NCBI GenBank assembly: GCA_013398015.1
Contig: VZRR01027747.1
Coordinates: 1-64,000 of the forward strand
Direction: 5' to 3'
Length of the DNA: 64,000 nt
Source of the DNA: Oreocharis arfaki
Lineage: Eukaryota > Chordata > Aves > Passeriformes > Paramythiidae
A model generated the notes under the pieces. That model had not been told where the DNA came from, searched no databases, and saw only the letters and a list, made by a program, of their open reading frames with translations. Every line of letters starts with the position of its first letter. Within the stretch, counting starts at the first letter, position 1. A program made the translations under genes and the position numbers. Below, in pieces: positions 12,710 to 26,327 of this stretch.

Positions 12710-14717
12710 TACTTCATCCTAAGAAAGGATCATAGTCCTTTCTGTGAAGAGATCCCCATAGTGAAAGAGAGCATAACTGTCTTTCTTCAGTTCAAACTTT
12801 TTAAATTCCTTTTGGAGCCCTGGCAAAGTATAGCTTGTTGTGGTCAAAAATCTCCTGGGGCCATCTGTGCAAATGGTAGCACACATCATTACCCTGAATG
12901 GAAGTGACAGTGCAAATACTAGAAGTGCATCGAGATGCAATGTCTAAGAGCAGAACTTCCTCAAAGTTGGGTGGAGGACAGGAGACAGCATCCTTTGAAG
13001 TGACTGAACTTCACTTATGCCCTGTTCCTGTATGGCTTTGAATATATACAAGGGATGACAGAGGTCTTCTTCCCCACAGACAGTAACATTCCTCTGTTAC
13101 AATAAATGTATTCATTTTCTGAAATTACACAAGTGCTTTGTTTCTCCTTTTGGCTACATATTGAAATATTTGATGATGCTGGCTGTACCCATAAAAAACT
13201 TGTTGTTTGGTACTCTGGTTGCTCAGCACAGAACTCAGGTGTCAGGCTTGGAGACAGCAGTTTCTGCAACGGGGCAAGACATTTAGTTCTCTTATCCTTC
13301 CTTCCCACTGAATGGAATTTAAGGCTGTGGCTTTTGCCAGGACCCAGCTTGTAGCTGTCAAATCTGAGAAAGGTGATTCAACGCAGATTACACTACTGAT
13401 CAGTTGTGCTCTGACTTGGAGGGTTTTTCCATTCTCCACTACAGGTCAGGTTCCTGGCTACTTCTCAGATCTGGCCTGCAAGAAGTCACAATGATGGATC
13501 TGATATGCAAATTAATTGACGTGCCTCCAAATAGAGATATTCCTTCAAGCTTGAAGGTGCTGTTAAAAAGAAAAGAAGGGCAAAGTTATAAAAATGTTAC
13601 TTTAAATAGACAAGTTAATAAACAAAACATAATTTTGAATTATCATTCCATTTTTCATGTAAGCAGGAGTTCAAAAAATAATGGTGTTTTCAAACTTGAT
13701 CTTTTATAGTTCCACTTTGTTATGTATACAAGCCTTGGTTCTCTGCTGGGGTAAATGGGTTTAGCTTCAATGGTGTCTTTGAAATCCTACTATTTATACC
13801 CCCTGTAGCTAGGACACTGATTTGGGTAAAAAGATTAAATTCACACATCCTGAGGAAAAGAATGACAACTTCCTCATCCAGTTTTGGTGGTTTACATGCA
13901 GGGGTACATATTTCAGGGAAGAGAAAGATCACTTCTCTGCCATTAGTTTTGTGACTCTAGCCCCTCATTCACATTTCCTCTTATTTGTTATGGACTTGAA
14001 CAATTTAAGCTGATTGTCAAGGGGTAGGACGGAATTTCACTGTCAGACAGAAAAAAAGGGTCTGAATTTGGTGTAATGTAAACCCTCTTAGTTTTTTTCC
14101 CCCACCACTAAATGAAAAGATAACATATTTAGGGAAACTTATTTAACACTCAGAATTCTTACAGTGCCCCAAGTGTAACCCAACTGTCTAGCAAACATGG
14201 TACAACAAATCTGTGACACTACTGGCTTAGCAGGAAGCTTTTTTCCTAGTCAACTATTCAGGGTTTGACTCACATTGTTAATGAAAAAGAAGAGTGTTCT
14301 AAACATCTGTTAGCAGCTTATTTTTAAAAGGAAGACAATCTTCATATCACTAAAAACACACAACATTTCCTCAGCTGTCGCGGTTTCAAGCTTCAATTAC
14401 ATTTGGGCTAATGATTCCTGTATGTTATTACCTCATAAAAACCACAAAAAATTAGATAGTATTATTCTTGAACGCAGCTTAATTCTCAGGAACAGGATGA
14501 ATATGGTACAACTAACATACATTTAAAAGTAATAATGATAATAATAACCACGAAAGAGATAATGCAAATAGTATTTGTTGTCAGAAAACAGTTGTTCCTC
14601 AAACTTAGATTCTGAATATAGTAAAATACAATGCTGAGCACTGTAGACATGAAGAGTAATATGATTTGTTCTTTTCCTCTAGGTTGTAATTCATAAACAT
14701 AGACAATATCATGCTGT

Positions 14718-15258
14718 TGTGGTTTAATCCCAGTCAGCGACTACATAACGTGCAGTTGCACAATCACCCCCCAATGGGCGGGGGAGGAGAACTTGGGAAA
14801 GAAAGGATAAACCCGAATAAAATTAAAATATTATAATAGTAATAATAATGATAACAAACCAAACTATAATGAAAGTGAGACTCCAAAAAACGAGAGAAAC
14901 AAACCCTATGTAAGAGAAGTGATACACAATTCAATTGCTAACCACCTGCTGACTGACGTCCAGCCTGACCTCAAGCCGTATCAGCGGCTCCCACCCAATT
15001 CCCCCCAGTTTATTGGATGTAAGTTTATGGTATGAATATCCCTTTAGCCAGACTGGGCCATCTCTCCTGGTTTGGCTTCCTCATGGCTTCTTACGCACTT
15101 CTTCACCGACAAAGCAGAGGAAGCTGAAAAGTCCTCCGCTTAGGGTAAGCACCACCCAGCAACAACTGAAACACCAGTGTGTTAATCAACATTATTCTCA
15201 CACTAAATCCAAAACAATACTAAGAAGAAAATTAACTCCACCCCAATCAACCCAGGAT
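14718..15258. mobile_element. Solo LTR of an avian endogenous retrovirus
   Basis: The stretch begins TGTGGTTTAATCCCAGTCAG and runs through text typical of a widespread avian LTR: AATGGGCGGGGGAGGAGAAC, an A-rich middle, ATTCAATTGCTAACCACCTG, TATGGTATGAATATCCCTTT, CAGCAACAACTGAAACACCA, AGAAGAAAATTAACTCCACC and an end near CAACCCAGGAT. No gag, pol or env-like coding sequence lies on either side, so this is a solo LTR, the usual result of recombination between two LTRs. I suspect an ERVL-type family but cannot name it. No clean target-site duplication was seen. It is diverged and carries no open gene. Confidence 0.75.
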
Positions 15259-18200
15259 GATTGCTTACAAAACCAGGAAGTGATTTATCAAGTATATGTG
15301 AATTTCTCTAGCATCTCTCCCATTGAGTTGCCAACCCACACAATTTGATTCCTTCCAAGTCATACAACCGTGTGACATCCACCCTCATTTCATCAACACT
15401 CTATCAAGGAAGAAAAGACTGCCTTTTTTTCTTTACAATACCTGTGCTAAAGAGTAAAAACTATGAAAATATTTTGCACCTTTCCACATTAATAAAGCAT
15501 TTGTTCAAATTAAAAATTATGGTTAAACTTGCTCAGTGGAAAATTCATTAGGTAGCAATGCCTGCATTAAAAAACCAGCTGTTCCTCTTGCTACCTCCCC
15601 CAAAAATCCATAACTGCAAACCATTATTGTAACACATGAAGAAGTGAGCAGCAAGAGAAAAATGGCCAGTCACAGAAAAAACCGAAGTGCCTACTAATTG
15701 CAGATTCCTATCCTAAACTGTCTAGTTTTTAATCTTATAGTCTGTACTATTTTTGATAGCAAGGCTGTACATTCATATCCCCATATTTAATTCATCATTA
15801 TAAAATCACTTTGTTACATCATACCTTGTCAATAAGCTCATAGTAAAAAAACCCTGACCTTATTAAAGTCATTATTAAGGAGCTAGGGCTCAGACAATTT
15901 ACAGGAGACCATTTTGTTCACTCACATCCCTTCTTCTTTTCAGTACTTCGGCAGCATCACCATGACATTCTCTTCTTTCTACAGCATCAGTATTTAGTCC
16001 CAAAAGCCAGAGAATCAAAGAAACCGATGTCGCTGTTCTCCCCATTCAAAACCAGATAACTACTCTTCTGTAATAAAAAATAATTCTGCTTCTCTTCATG
16101 TATTACCTGAAAATCATCTATGTCCTTCTGCTTTGTTCTGTTTGTCACAGTCTTCTTTGTCAGTCTTAAAAGCTGAGAGTGAGTCTATCCTATCTACAAT
16201 GACATCCTCCTTCTCACCATGGCCATGACCATACTGTCTCTAGACAGATTGCTATGCAGAACCCTGTGGGTGGAAAATGTTAAGGGAAAAGGCTACTGAG
16301 GGAAGCATCCTTTCAGCCTCAGACCTATGAAATGGCTACCCCATTCTCAGATACAGAGAAACCGCTTTATTTAAAGACCAACAAATGCACTGGCACGATT
16401 GGAAAAAACCAAGAAAATTACAGAGAAGACATCATCAACTTTGAACTGATATGAGCAGTGATGATGCCAACAATCACAGAAAGGAATACTTTTAGTGAGG
16501 GTTTCTGTGCTGGGCCTAGTGCCTTTTATCAAGAAAAAAGGAGAAAACAACTAGGAAATGATCTTCATGTTCAATTGAGAAAGGGAGAATTACTGGATTT
16601 ATACTAAGCCATGTAATTTACACATCATTTTAAGAGTCTGGTAAAAGCACCTGAAAGACTAGCCTAAATAAAAGCTTCTTTATTTGGGCTATTTTAGCCC
16701 AGACAGTATAATTTGGACATTACCTGTCTTAAGTACACTGCAAGTCAGAGCACATGCCAAGCTATTAGTTGTACTCACATATTTAGGAGTACAATAAAAG
16801 TTCTTGAAAAAAAAAAAAAGATAAAAAATCATACAGTAATAAGTCTTCCTAAACACAGTGCAAATATCTTCTAGATATTGTTTAGATACTAATGGCATCT
16901 GTTAAGCTGTCTGTTGTATAAATTATTTACTTATTCCTGAAAGATATGGAAATATTTAGGTCCAGACATAGACTATTTTATTAATATTATCTTAAATTTT
17001 TACTCTTTTAGATAAGAATAATTACTATACTAATTCCTTCAGTAGAAGAATTACAAAAAACAAAGGGAATGCTTCTATAGAGTTTTGGAGATTTTTGCTA
17101 GTTTCTATTGCCAAAGAAATCCCCATCATGATACCTGTTGAGACACCTTTCTCTGTAAAACCTGAAACACCTAAATCTAAAAAACACAAGATGTTAACAA
17201 ATCTACCACCACACTTTTTTGTAATTATTCCTGTTTTTTTCCTCAGAAGCTTCAGAAAACCTATTTATGTGTGATTGTCCATCCTACTGTTTCAATCCAT
17301 AAGTAATTTATTTGCCAGTGAGCAAAGAGGAAATCCTAGTTGCTTATTGGAAGTTTATTTTTCAAAGCTTTGGAAGAGATTGCAAATGGCATGGAAACTG
17401 AAAACATTTACACATTACAAATGAAATGTACACATTTTCCTTTTCTTCTTTACACACTACAATTCATTTATGCATTGACAGTGTGTATTAACTTCTACAG
17501 TGGTATTCTTGGGGGTCTCACTCGCCTCTCCTACTAACACTTCCCCAGTGAGATTATAAAGGTCTTTGTCGTGCTAGTTTTGCTACGTCCAGAGCTTTCC
17601 CTATAATAGTTCTATAAAGATAATCCTGAACAGGAACCCGTAAATTATGTCAGACAGTATATGATGAAAATATTTACTAAATACAGTTACCCAACTGAAC
17701 TCAAACTGTTTAAGTGGTGTATTTGTAGATGTTTACTATCTTTGTCTGCTTGCACGACAAAATGAAGATCACCAGAACAAGGCTCTGAGAGCTACAGTAA
17801 TTTTTATAGTGAGAAGCACGCAGTCAATGTCAGAGGCAATGTGCTTATCAATATATGAAACTGATAAAATCTCCTGTTTGTAACTTAGGAACTACTCGCC
17901 AAATTAATGTGGTGCTTGTCCCAATCAAGTCCCAAACAGTTTAGATTCGAGAGAAGTAATTTGTAGGACCTACAACATGCAATCAAGCCTTTTGTTTGTT
18001 TTTTTTTTTTCGGTCAATTCCACTAGTTTCCAATATAGCTGATATCTAAGCAACCAAAGCTACCAGGTGACAGGTACCAGGTACCTTGACATCACAGGAG
18101 TCAATAGGTTACATTAGGGGTTGCCACGATGAATGCAAGAAATGTCAAAACTCCAACTAAAAAAATGCTAAGAGGGAGAAGAATGGCACTGGAAAAAGTC

Positions 18201-21200
18201 CTAATGATGTATCCTGGGAACACCTGGCAGTTTTGTTCACTGGTCAGAAGCACCACACCTCTTAAGAGAAGCATACATTAATTTTGAGTAGCATGTATAG
18301 GAGGCACAGAAAGCATATATAAATTAGCATTTTTAAGATTCCTCAGACATATTTTTTGGCAGTGACAGTAAACTTCTGTTTATCACTTTCAAATTTTAGG
18401 AACATTTTTATCAGGTCACTTTTCTTGACATTCTTTTGATTTGCCTTTTTGGTCTCTTAGGTGTCCCATTCAGTGATAACGTAACATGTATTTCAGGATA
18501 GAATTGGTTATGCCAACTGTGAATACAGTCCTGGGAAGTTTATGTATTTTCTCATGATTTTTTGGATATGTTATGATACATCTTTCATGAGAAAAGTACT
18601 CACAAATATTTCTAGGGTGGTTTTGATTAATTTAGTCTCTCAGATTCATGTTTACCAGCTTCCCGAAAATTATTTTCTCAAAAGAGTCATCTTCTACTTA
18701 ACCAACGTGCAGAGAAAAAGCAAGAAATTACCAAGAAGATGAAATCAGCTTTCTCTTTGTACTAGAGTATAAAATTTGATCTGTGCATTTCATTTCAAAG
18801 TAAGAAGCTATAGCTTGTCTCAATATTCATTTGCAAACAGACTTGCAGGCTTCTGATGTAGACTTGCTTAAAAAGCAAGTCTAAATATACATAAATGCTT
18901 GCTTATCAACTGTTGTAATAGAATATATATGCAGATATGTAAATACAAATATTTATATGCACATTTATGCATTATTTATGTGTCTTATGTATTTGTATAC
19001 AGAGAATGTCCATATAGATATAGTAATTCTCTCTTTCTTCTACTCCTTTGGGCTAGATGCAGGACAGATCTTGGGCAATACCCAGAAGACTGCAACCGGT
19101 TAGACTGTAGTTTGTAAGGCCACATCCACAGCCATGTCTCAAGCGGCCACTACAGTTGTACCAACAGCAGAGACCCATGTGAGAATTAGACTGGGTGGTT
19201 CTCTCTCTAGAGAAGCAGTCACATCTCAGCTTAGTTTCATCTCTAGAAGATAGATCCTAACGATAATATGGAAATTAATGTGAACTGACGAACCGTTTAA
19301 TGTCTGAGGGTAGTTCTTCAACAGGAGATACCAATTGGTTAACTAGGAAGTTCATTTAATACGGAAAATACTTGAGCTTTATGAGGGGGTTACTGAAATA
19401 ATTTGTACCATGTGCTCAGGAGACAATAATCAAAGCATAAAGCCAGTCTTGCATATGAGGCACTTCACTCTATAAAAGAAAATTTGGCTGCATTTCTGGT
19501 TTGGTTGCAGATTTTTTTTGAGACCCAAGCAATAATTTTAATCAACATGTTACAAGTAAGCATTTCATTTCACTCTGTCCTTTTCAAGCTTTATAGATTT
19601 CTGCTTATTTTCAGAAGGAAATACTCTGAAATATTGAACCTACAAGTCAAAACACTACAAAACAAAGAAGAGTTTTGATGCTTGTTGAGGTTTGGCTACA
19701 CTTGAAACAAATAAACCCTACATTGCTAATGGCCAACAAAAACTTGTTTCTTCAGTGTCCTTCCCTGAGTATGGAGGGATGCAGATGAATGTCTCCCTAA
19801 ACCTGAAGCCTACTGCTGCTTTCTTAAGGCTGTGTATCTGAGATTCTCCAATGGAATCTCCTATGCTCCACAGAACCCACCTATTCATTCTGCCTGCATT
19901 TTTTTTAATGTAAGAGCTAGCTAATCTGTGATACTATTTTCATCTTTCTGCCGGTATTTTTGCCCTCCTTTTCATGCTGAGTCAAATAAAATTTCCTTAA
20001 TTAGTCTGAATGCATATCTGTGTCAACTAGAAGTAGAACAAAGATTACTAAAAGAAAGATGCAAAAGACAGCCAAGTCCATAATGTATGCAACATTTTAA
20101 TTTGAATGATTAGTGAAATATCACTGGTAAGACACTTGGGGAGTTGGTTACAAAGTTTGTCCATCTAGTTTAACATGGGCTATTATCAGAGGAAGTAAAT
20201 ATTGAAAGAAAAACATCATGGATGAAGTAGGTTTGCATTTGCAATTACTGCCAAAGTATGTCACATCCAGTGTCTAGTACTGCAGAGTTCCTTATCAGTG
20301 CTGCACCTATTACCTCTTTAATTAATCTGAGGACTTTGCCATCATTGCCTTCCGTTTCTTGGCAGAAAGTAAAAAAGATGGAAGGTCTGACACACAAGAA
20401 AGGACATCAGCACCCCATACCCCATGTAAGTCAGTATTTTTTCTGTAAAGATTCAAATGTAGTGTGGCTTACTTTTAAAACAGTCAATTCCTGAAGCTGA
20501 CTATGTACCAGAAAACAGAATGATAATACAAATCTCTCTGAACCTACACTCAATGAATAAAAATAAATTACTTTGGTATATAGCATAATCTACATGACAA
20601 AGGAAAAAACCTTTTATCAGTCAGTGAAAGGGACATTAGAATCATTGCAACTGAAAGTTCGCACAGAGTAGTTAAATGCTTTAAAGGACTTGCATCTGCT
20701 ATTATTTAAAAACTTTTATGTTTCAATTTTTAGATTTTAGAGGTTTTTGTATAATTACATGTCTTAAAGTGACCTGTGAATGGTTTGAAAATCATTCTCC
20801 CTAGAGTACATCTTCCAGTTGACAGGTGTAACCTTTTCTCATTCAGCCTGAAGCTAGGAAGGATAGATGATAAGTGAGCTGGCAGCCCTCCACCTCCTTA
20901 TTTTTCATTAAAAATAACTATATGGGTGAAAAGAGACATGTAGGAGACAATGTAACTATCAATATTTCTGCCTCTTTTTTTTTTGACATTTACTGATCTT
21001 TCAGCTATTTCAAATTACTCAAGCAATCCAGCAGCCTTGTAGGATTAGGTCCACTTTGTGAGCCAAAAGGACTTAAAAGACATCAGAAAAAATCCATAAA
21101 TTCTTTGATGCAGTTTTTCTGCAGTCTTCCTGTTGAGGGATGAAATAACTTGTGATTCTATCTAACCACTCGCTGTTCATCACCATGTGTTTTACAGGGT

Positions 21201-24200
21201 TTTCTTTTTCCTTTATCATTTGGCACAAATATTTTGCCACAGAAGAAAAAGTATTAATTTCATTGACAGTAGATATATGGAGATTACTGAAATTACATTA
21301 TCCTGTTCTCCCTAAGCATGCCAATGTGACTAAAGGCTCGCAATGATTCATTGTTATTACTATTCATTATTATTCTGGTTAGTCAAAATACTCAAATTAA
21401 ATTCTTTTCTTTAAAAGGGGTTTCTGTGATATTGCTGGACACTGGAGTGTTCTGTCTTTGTTGCTAGGAGTTTTGAGCTACTAGAAATTATTGAGGAGCT
21501 CACAGCTGAATCTTGGGCAGAAATCAATAAATGAAGTAGAGGTCCTGAGGCCAGTGGGTAGAGTTTACTACAAGTCCTCATTCTTCAACAGTCTATTGGA
21601 AGACTTCCCACCCACCAAACACAGCCCTTTTCCAGCACAAGACAGAATAGAAAGGGTTCCATCAACTGCTTGAGCCTTTCTGTGTTGCGAGAGGAAAATA
21701 CTAAAGCTTCTACACATTCATTTACCAAGACTTAACAAGTTAGTTTCTTGAGCTCCCAAGGAAATCATGGTATCAGGAAGAAACTGAATAGAAAACACAA
21801 CAGAGACTGAATATTTTTTAGATTGGAAGGTGAAAAAAGATCAGGAAATTATTTGGTATCTTCATATGCATTGCACTTTCAGCAACAATAAAAGAAATCA
21901 ACCTGGCATGAAACTTATATTGAAGACATTTCAAAGTCTCCTTATGGAAAAATCTATATATTTTCCAGGAATGTTAACCTTGGAAAGAGCTCTAATTTTT
22001 GATTACTCTACTGGAACGTAAGTGCCTTCAGGATTAGAAAATAAATACAGGAACTTATAACTTTTGCAAATATACAATGATTCAATGCAAACTTTCCCTT
22101 TACAGGGTCAACTTTTGTTTCAACAGCTTTTGCAAATAATTGTATAAAAAATAAGATGGTCCTGTGCATCCTCTCTTAAAATGTACTTACTAGCTTTCTT
22201 AGGTACCACTCCAAACACAGCAAAACATATGCAACAGACATCAAAAAGGCAGAAATAGCAGTTTATCAGAAATGTCAGTATTTATATTCTTCTTAGGCAT
22301 TCAGAATTATGCCTTTTAATTTATTTTGAGCAATCCTAGGAATGAGCTTCCAGAACTCAGTTATGCAGGTGTGATACGACACTGTTATATGTGTTACACA
22401 TCAAGTGGCAGGAACAAAAGAGGAAGGAAAGACTGCTGAATCCATAATTTGGACAATTCCCTCTGTTCCAGTCATAATGCACTCTGTTTTGTTTTGGTGG
22501 TGGGTTTTACTTTTTGGGTTTTTTGTTAGTTTTTGTGTGTCAGTGTGTGTGCGTGCACACATGCGCAAAGAATTGTGTTTTGGACAGCGCAATGGAGAGC
22601 AGAAGTATCGACTAGAAATTTTTACCTGATTAAAATAGTAATGAAAAATAAAATGGCTTGGTGTTTCTCCTGCAAGCTCAAGAAGAGAAGGTGTAGCTTT
22701 GGCCTGATGAAACTTTCTTCTATAATTAATACTGAAAAAATATTATTCCTCACTATCACTTCCCCTTTTTAAAGTTATCTAAGCATCTCTTAACCCCTAA
22801 TGTCATAAGTAAGAGCAATACAATAACTTTCAAGTGAAGAGAACTAGAACAGTTGCTTTTTTGTCCAATCCTTGTATTTTTTTAGCCACAAATATGTCCT
22901 GGATAATAACCTGAATCATCTGTATCAATAATTGGAATGATATAGTTACTGCTTGCGAAAAAATCCTGAACTTTCTAAATACATTCCCTAGATTTAAAAA
23001 AAAAAAAAAAAAAAAAATTCATCAATTTGTAAGCATCACTGGAAGTAAAGATCCTAAATTTACTTTTAAAAACTGTTTTACCTGTGCCATAGTGGTTTTC
23101 CAATAAGAAAACAAGGAAACAGAAAAACAGGAAGAAATATAAGAAGCTCTTAGCATGTGAGCATGTAAATCGCTGCACTAATCACAACTGTAATTCAGCA
23201 ATCAGCTGAAAGCTCAGTGATGATGTAAAAAAATCTTCACGTATCATATCAAAACTGCAAAATATATAATGGACAAATGACAAGCTGATGGCTCACTTCT
23301 GAAAAGCCTTTTTCCACACCACCACCAGACTCCATTTTGAGTGAAGTCTTACCACTCCTCCCACCAACACAGAGTGTGTGCTGAACAGTAAATTGCTAGC
23401 TACATCCTTCTGAAATCTTCTATTAAAAGTGTCAGGGTAACTGTGAAATTATTTTACTTTGAGAACCAAATTTTTGACTATTTTAGGGAATGTCTAAACT
23501 TACTCCAGGAGAGAACAGTTGGAGAAACACTCAGCTGCCTTTGTTGCTGCAATGAGTGTCAGGTAACTCCACTCATCCACAAGAGAACATGGCTTTACTT
23601 AAAGGGTTGTGGGGAGAGAAGTTAAAGAGTCAGAAGACTTCACCTCCTCTGTAGCTTGTGAGAAGTCAGCTTCTGGTGTGGGACCTGAGCAGGAAGGACA
23701 TGAAGACAGAATATGGTGAGGTTTTTGCTTGCTCTTTATGGTTATTGAGAAAGCAGGCACAAAGCATGACCTGGCTGGTTTGCAGAAGCAGCAGCTCAGG
23801 GTCTGAAGGAGACCTGATGGGAAACTGTGGGTAATGGGGAGGCTTTAGAGGTGATGCCCTGAGCGAGTGCCCTTGGCAGTGCATACATAACTGTTGCAAA
23901 CACTGAAGAGGGTGTGTTTGTGGAGGTTGCAAAAGAGAAATTCACTCCATCCTTCAACCATAGGATACAGCAGATGAAAAAAAGGATACTCCGTCCTTTC
24001 AGCACGATACTTACACTGCTTTTCCAAAATCCAACCATCATCTCAGTTTTCTATCCTTTTGCAGCACCTTCAGCTACCAAATTCCCAGAGAAGCCATGAG
24101 CAGCTGAAACCATACTGCTACATACAGAAACACAGAGCATGCTTCAGACACAGGGAAGCTGAGTTCAAAATGCCTCAGGCAGAGGAAGCAAGTCAATTTG

Positions 24201-25766
24201 GATTTCTCTTATCTCTAGCAACAGAGGGCAAAAGAAAGGCAGTCTATAAACACCGTCTCCTTCTCCAGCAATTTGTAAACCTAACACATCTGTCCCATGC
24301 TTTATTTATGAGTGAATGAAAAACAATTGGATTTGTGTCAGATAGAATATCTGAATGCTGAAAGGAATGACAGATTCCAGTTTTTCATTTTGGCCATACA
24401 AATACACAGTCCATGATTACTTTCACTGCAAGTCAAAATCCACTGGCTTTCCTCAGAGTTATAATTAAAAGGATAGATACAAACAAACCCTTTGGCCCTG
24501 CTGGCTTGCGGTACGTGAAACAATGCCACCTCAGATGGCAAAAATATTGGAAAACTAAAACTGCCACTTTTTCTTTTTCTTCTTGACCTTTGGACTTCTT
24601 TTTCTTTGCACTCTAAGACCAGAACTGTATTAACTATATTTCTCACGTTTCTAATTTCAAGAGAAATATTGCCATAGAGCTACAGATAGCAGCCAAAAAA
24701 GTGAACCTTCTCTCTTGCCTGTGGGCTGAAGTCAAATTATACACTAGTTAAAAAAGGGAATTACATGCTATGCAAGAATTTTCTACAGTAGAGATTAGAG
24801 GTGAATAATTCTTTCCATGTATTATTCTCCTTCCTTTACCCCAAAAATAGCTCCCATAAATAAGAAAGTTCGAAAACTGCAAACTGTTTAAGAGTTAGCT
24901 GAACACTCACCTAACTGATAAGGATGCATCAGAAGTAGCTAAAATGAATATTGTGCTTTAGAAGTTTTAATTGAAATACAAGTCTTCTGCTGTTCAGATA
25001 GTAATTCTTTTAAAAATCTGTGTATAGAAGCAATTAGTAATAATTTTATTTTTATTGCAGCTGTCCAATAGTAGCAGTACAAAACCTAAGTTGGATGATA
25101 GTATCTCAGATAATTATCTTTCCCTTCAAAAAACAAGCAATCAGAAAAAAGTAACATAAAGGCTTTTGCAGAAGGATCAATACATTCTTGATCTTGATCA
25201 AGGCAGTACTAGAAAGTTCTCTCTCAGAAAATCACAAGATTAAACAGATAAACCCCCTTTGTTTAATAGGATTTTGAAATAAGGGCCTGTTAACTGAGAC
25301 GGAATTAGAAGGAAAATCCAAGGATGATATTTATGTTTTCTGTATTCAGCAAAATGTAATTCCTGTTGTTGATTCCTGTAACTATCTGCACACTAATGAT
25401 GGTTAATAAAATTTAAATTTCTTATATAATTTTCCAGCAATTACTAAAATTGTGTTTAAAAGTCCCCTAAGGTGACATATTCTTAGTGAATTTAAAATCT
25501 GACTTATATTCAGAAATTACACTTATTCACCAAAATATTGGGTGCCTTTCAGTACTTACAAAAATGCATGGGTACTTAAAAACTAATTTAAAAAATCAGC
25601 TGAAGTAATCATTGCTTGATTTAATGCTTTTACAATCATTTTTTAAAAATTTCATTGCTTCTGTCATACCTTACTAGTGATAAATTGATGGGTTTTGATG
25701 GAGGATACAGAAGTAAAATTTGTATTAACCGGAGCATGCTGAATCATTTATGCTCCTTGTGATATA
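15259..25766. other. Intergenic, no gene recognised
   Basis: AT-rich DNA with scattered short open frames that overlap on both strands and resemble no protein. It contains a T-run at 17,999-18,010, a T/G-rich tract ending in a short GT/GC run (22,486-22,566) and a 22-base A-run at 22,996-23,017. The A- and T-runs could be remnants of retroposed tails, but no body is recognisable beside them. Confidence 0.45.
22996..23017. repeat. 22-base A-run
   Basis: An uninterrupted run of A, the longest homopolymer in the window. No retroposed gene body was recognised upstream. Its length is likely to be variable between individuals and prone to sequencing error. Confidence 0.95.
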
Positions 25767-26250
25767 GTGCAGATTGCTTTCCACCTTTCAAACCAGCCCG
25801 TAATACAGCAACTGCATGAAAAGACACTGCACCTCTCTTTGGGTTGTTACACTGTCTTCACTGCAGTGATGCCTCAGAGTAGGTGGACACCTGCCCACAT
25901 ACATGAGCCCTGCACTTGGGCTGACAGTACAGCCTGGACCACAGGTGAGAGATCTGCATCAGGAAGAAACTAATCTATAAGAGCTGCAGACACAGATGGG
26001 GATGACTTGTACTGCTTCTTTGCAGACTCCCCTGACTGTGTCTACACTACCACCACCACCACGGAGTACAGACACAACAGCTGGCTGGGCATGGTGCTCC
26101 TACCGCAACATCCTCTTGTATCCACCTGCCTGGCAAGCCTCCACTCCGGTGAGGGCAGGCAGGCTCACAGCCGAAGTGCATCAATTCAGTATGGTACATG
26201 CTTTAACTTGGGAAAATCACCACCCTAAAAATTCACAGAATTGACAATGA
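25767..26250. other. Local GC-richer patch with overlapping frames, unassigned
   Basis: This stretch is visibly richer in G and C than its neighbours. It contains two overlapping plus-strand frames of 73-82 codons (25,996-26,244 and 26,007-26,228) and a further 68-codon frame at 25,767-25,973. A (CAC)n-like run near 26,050 encodes consecutive threonines in one frame and prolines in another. I recognise no domain, and no splice pair is convincing. It could be an old retrocopy or repeat, or chance. Confidence 0.3.
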
Positions 26251-26299
26251 GTAGTGGTTTTATTAGTAGTCATTTTATTTCTTCTGGTATTTACTGGAA

Positions 26300-26327
26300 T
26301 ACTACTATCAAGATATTGATAGTAGTA
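26300..26327. repeat. Perfect inverted repeat, 12-bp arms, 4-nt loop
   Basis: TACTACTATCAA (26,300-26,311), loop GATA, then the exact reverse complement TTGATAGTAGTA (26,316-26,327). Pairing does not continue beyond the arms. It has the same geometry as the hairpin at 2,063-2,090 but an unrelated sequence. Confidence 0.9.

Larger units (their letters stand above)
8721..14717. other. Intergenic, no gene recognised
   Basis: Mostly unique AT-rich DNA. Notable items are a T/G-rich run at about 8,943-8,980, a nested hairpin at 10,171-10,236, a degenerate CA-rich tract at 11,391-11,416 and a TA/TATG microsatellite at 12,669-12,709. The part from 8,721 to about 9,760 is less AT-rich and may be old repeat sequence. 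No frame longer than about 100 codons and no recognisable protein. Confidence 0.5.

Noticed and set aside
14718..15348. 111-codon frame inside and beyond the LTR (15,013-15,348) as a viral or host gene
   Set aside because: It lies mostly within the LTR and extends into unrelated flank, with no retroviral domain.
22996..23017. A-run as the tail of a processed pseudogene
   Set aside because: No coding body or target duplication could be seen beside it.
26007..26228. Possible integrin-alpha-like fragment (NSWLG text)
   Set aside because: Only five residues match loosely and a frame change would be needed, so it is too weak to report as a gene.
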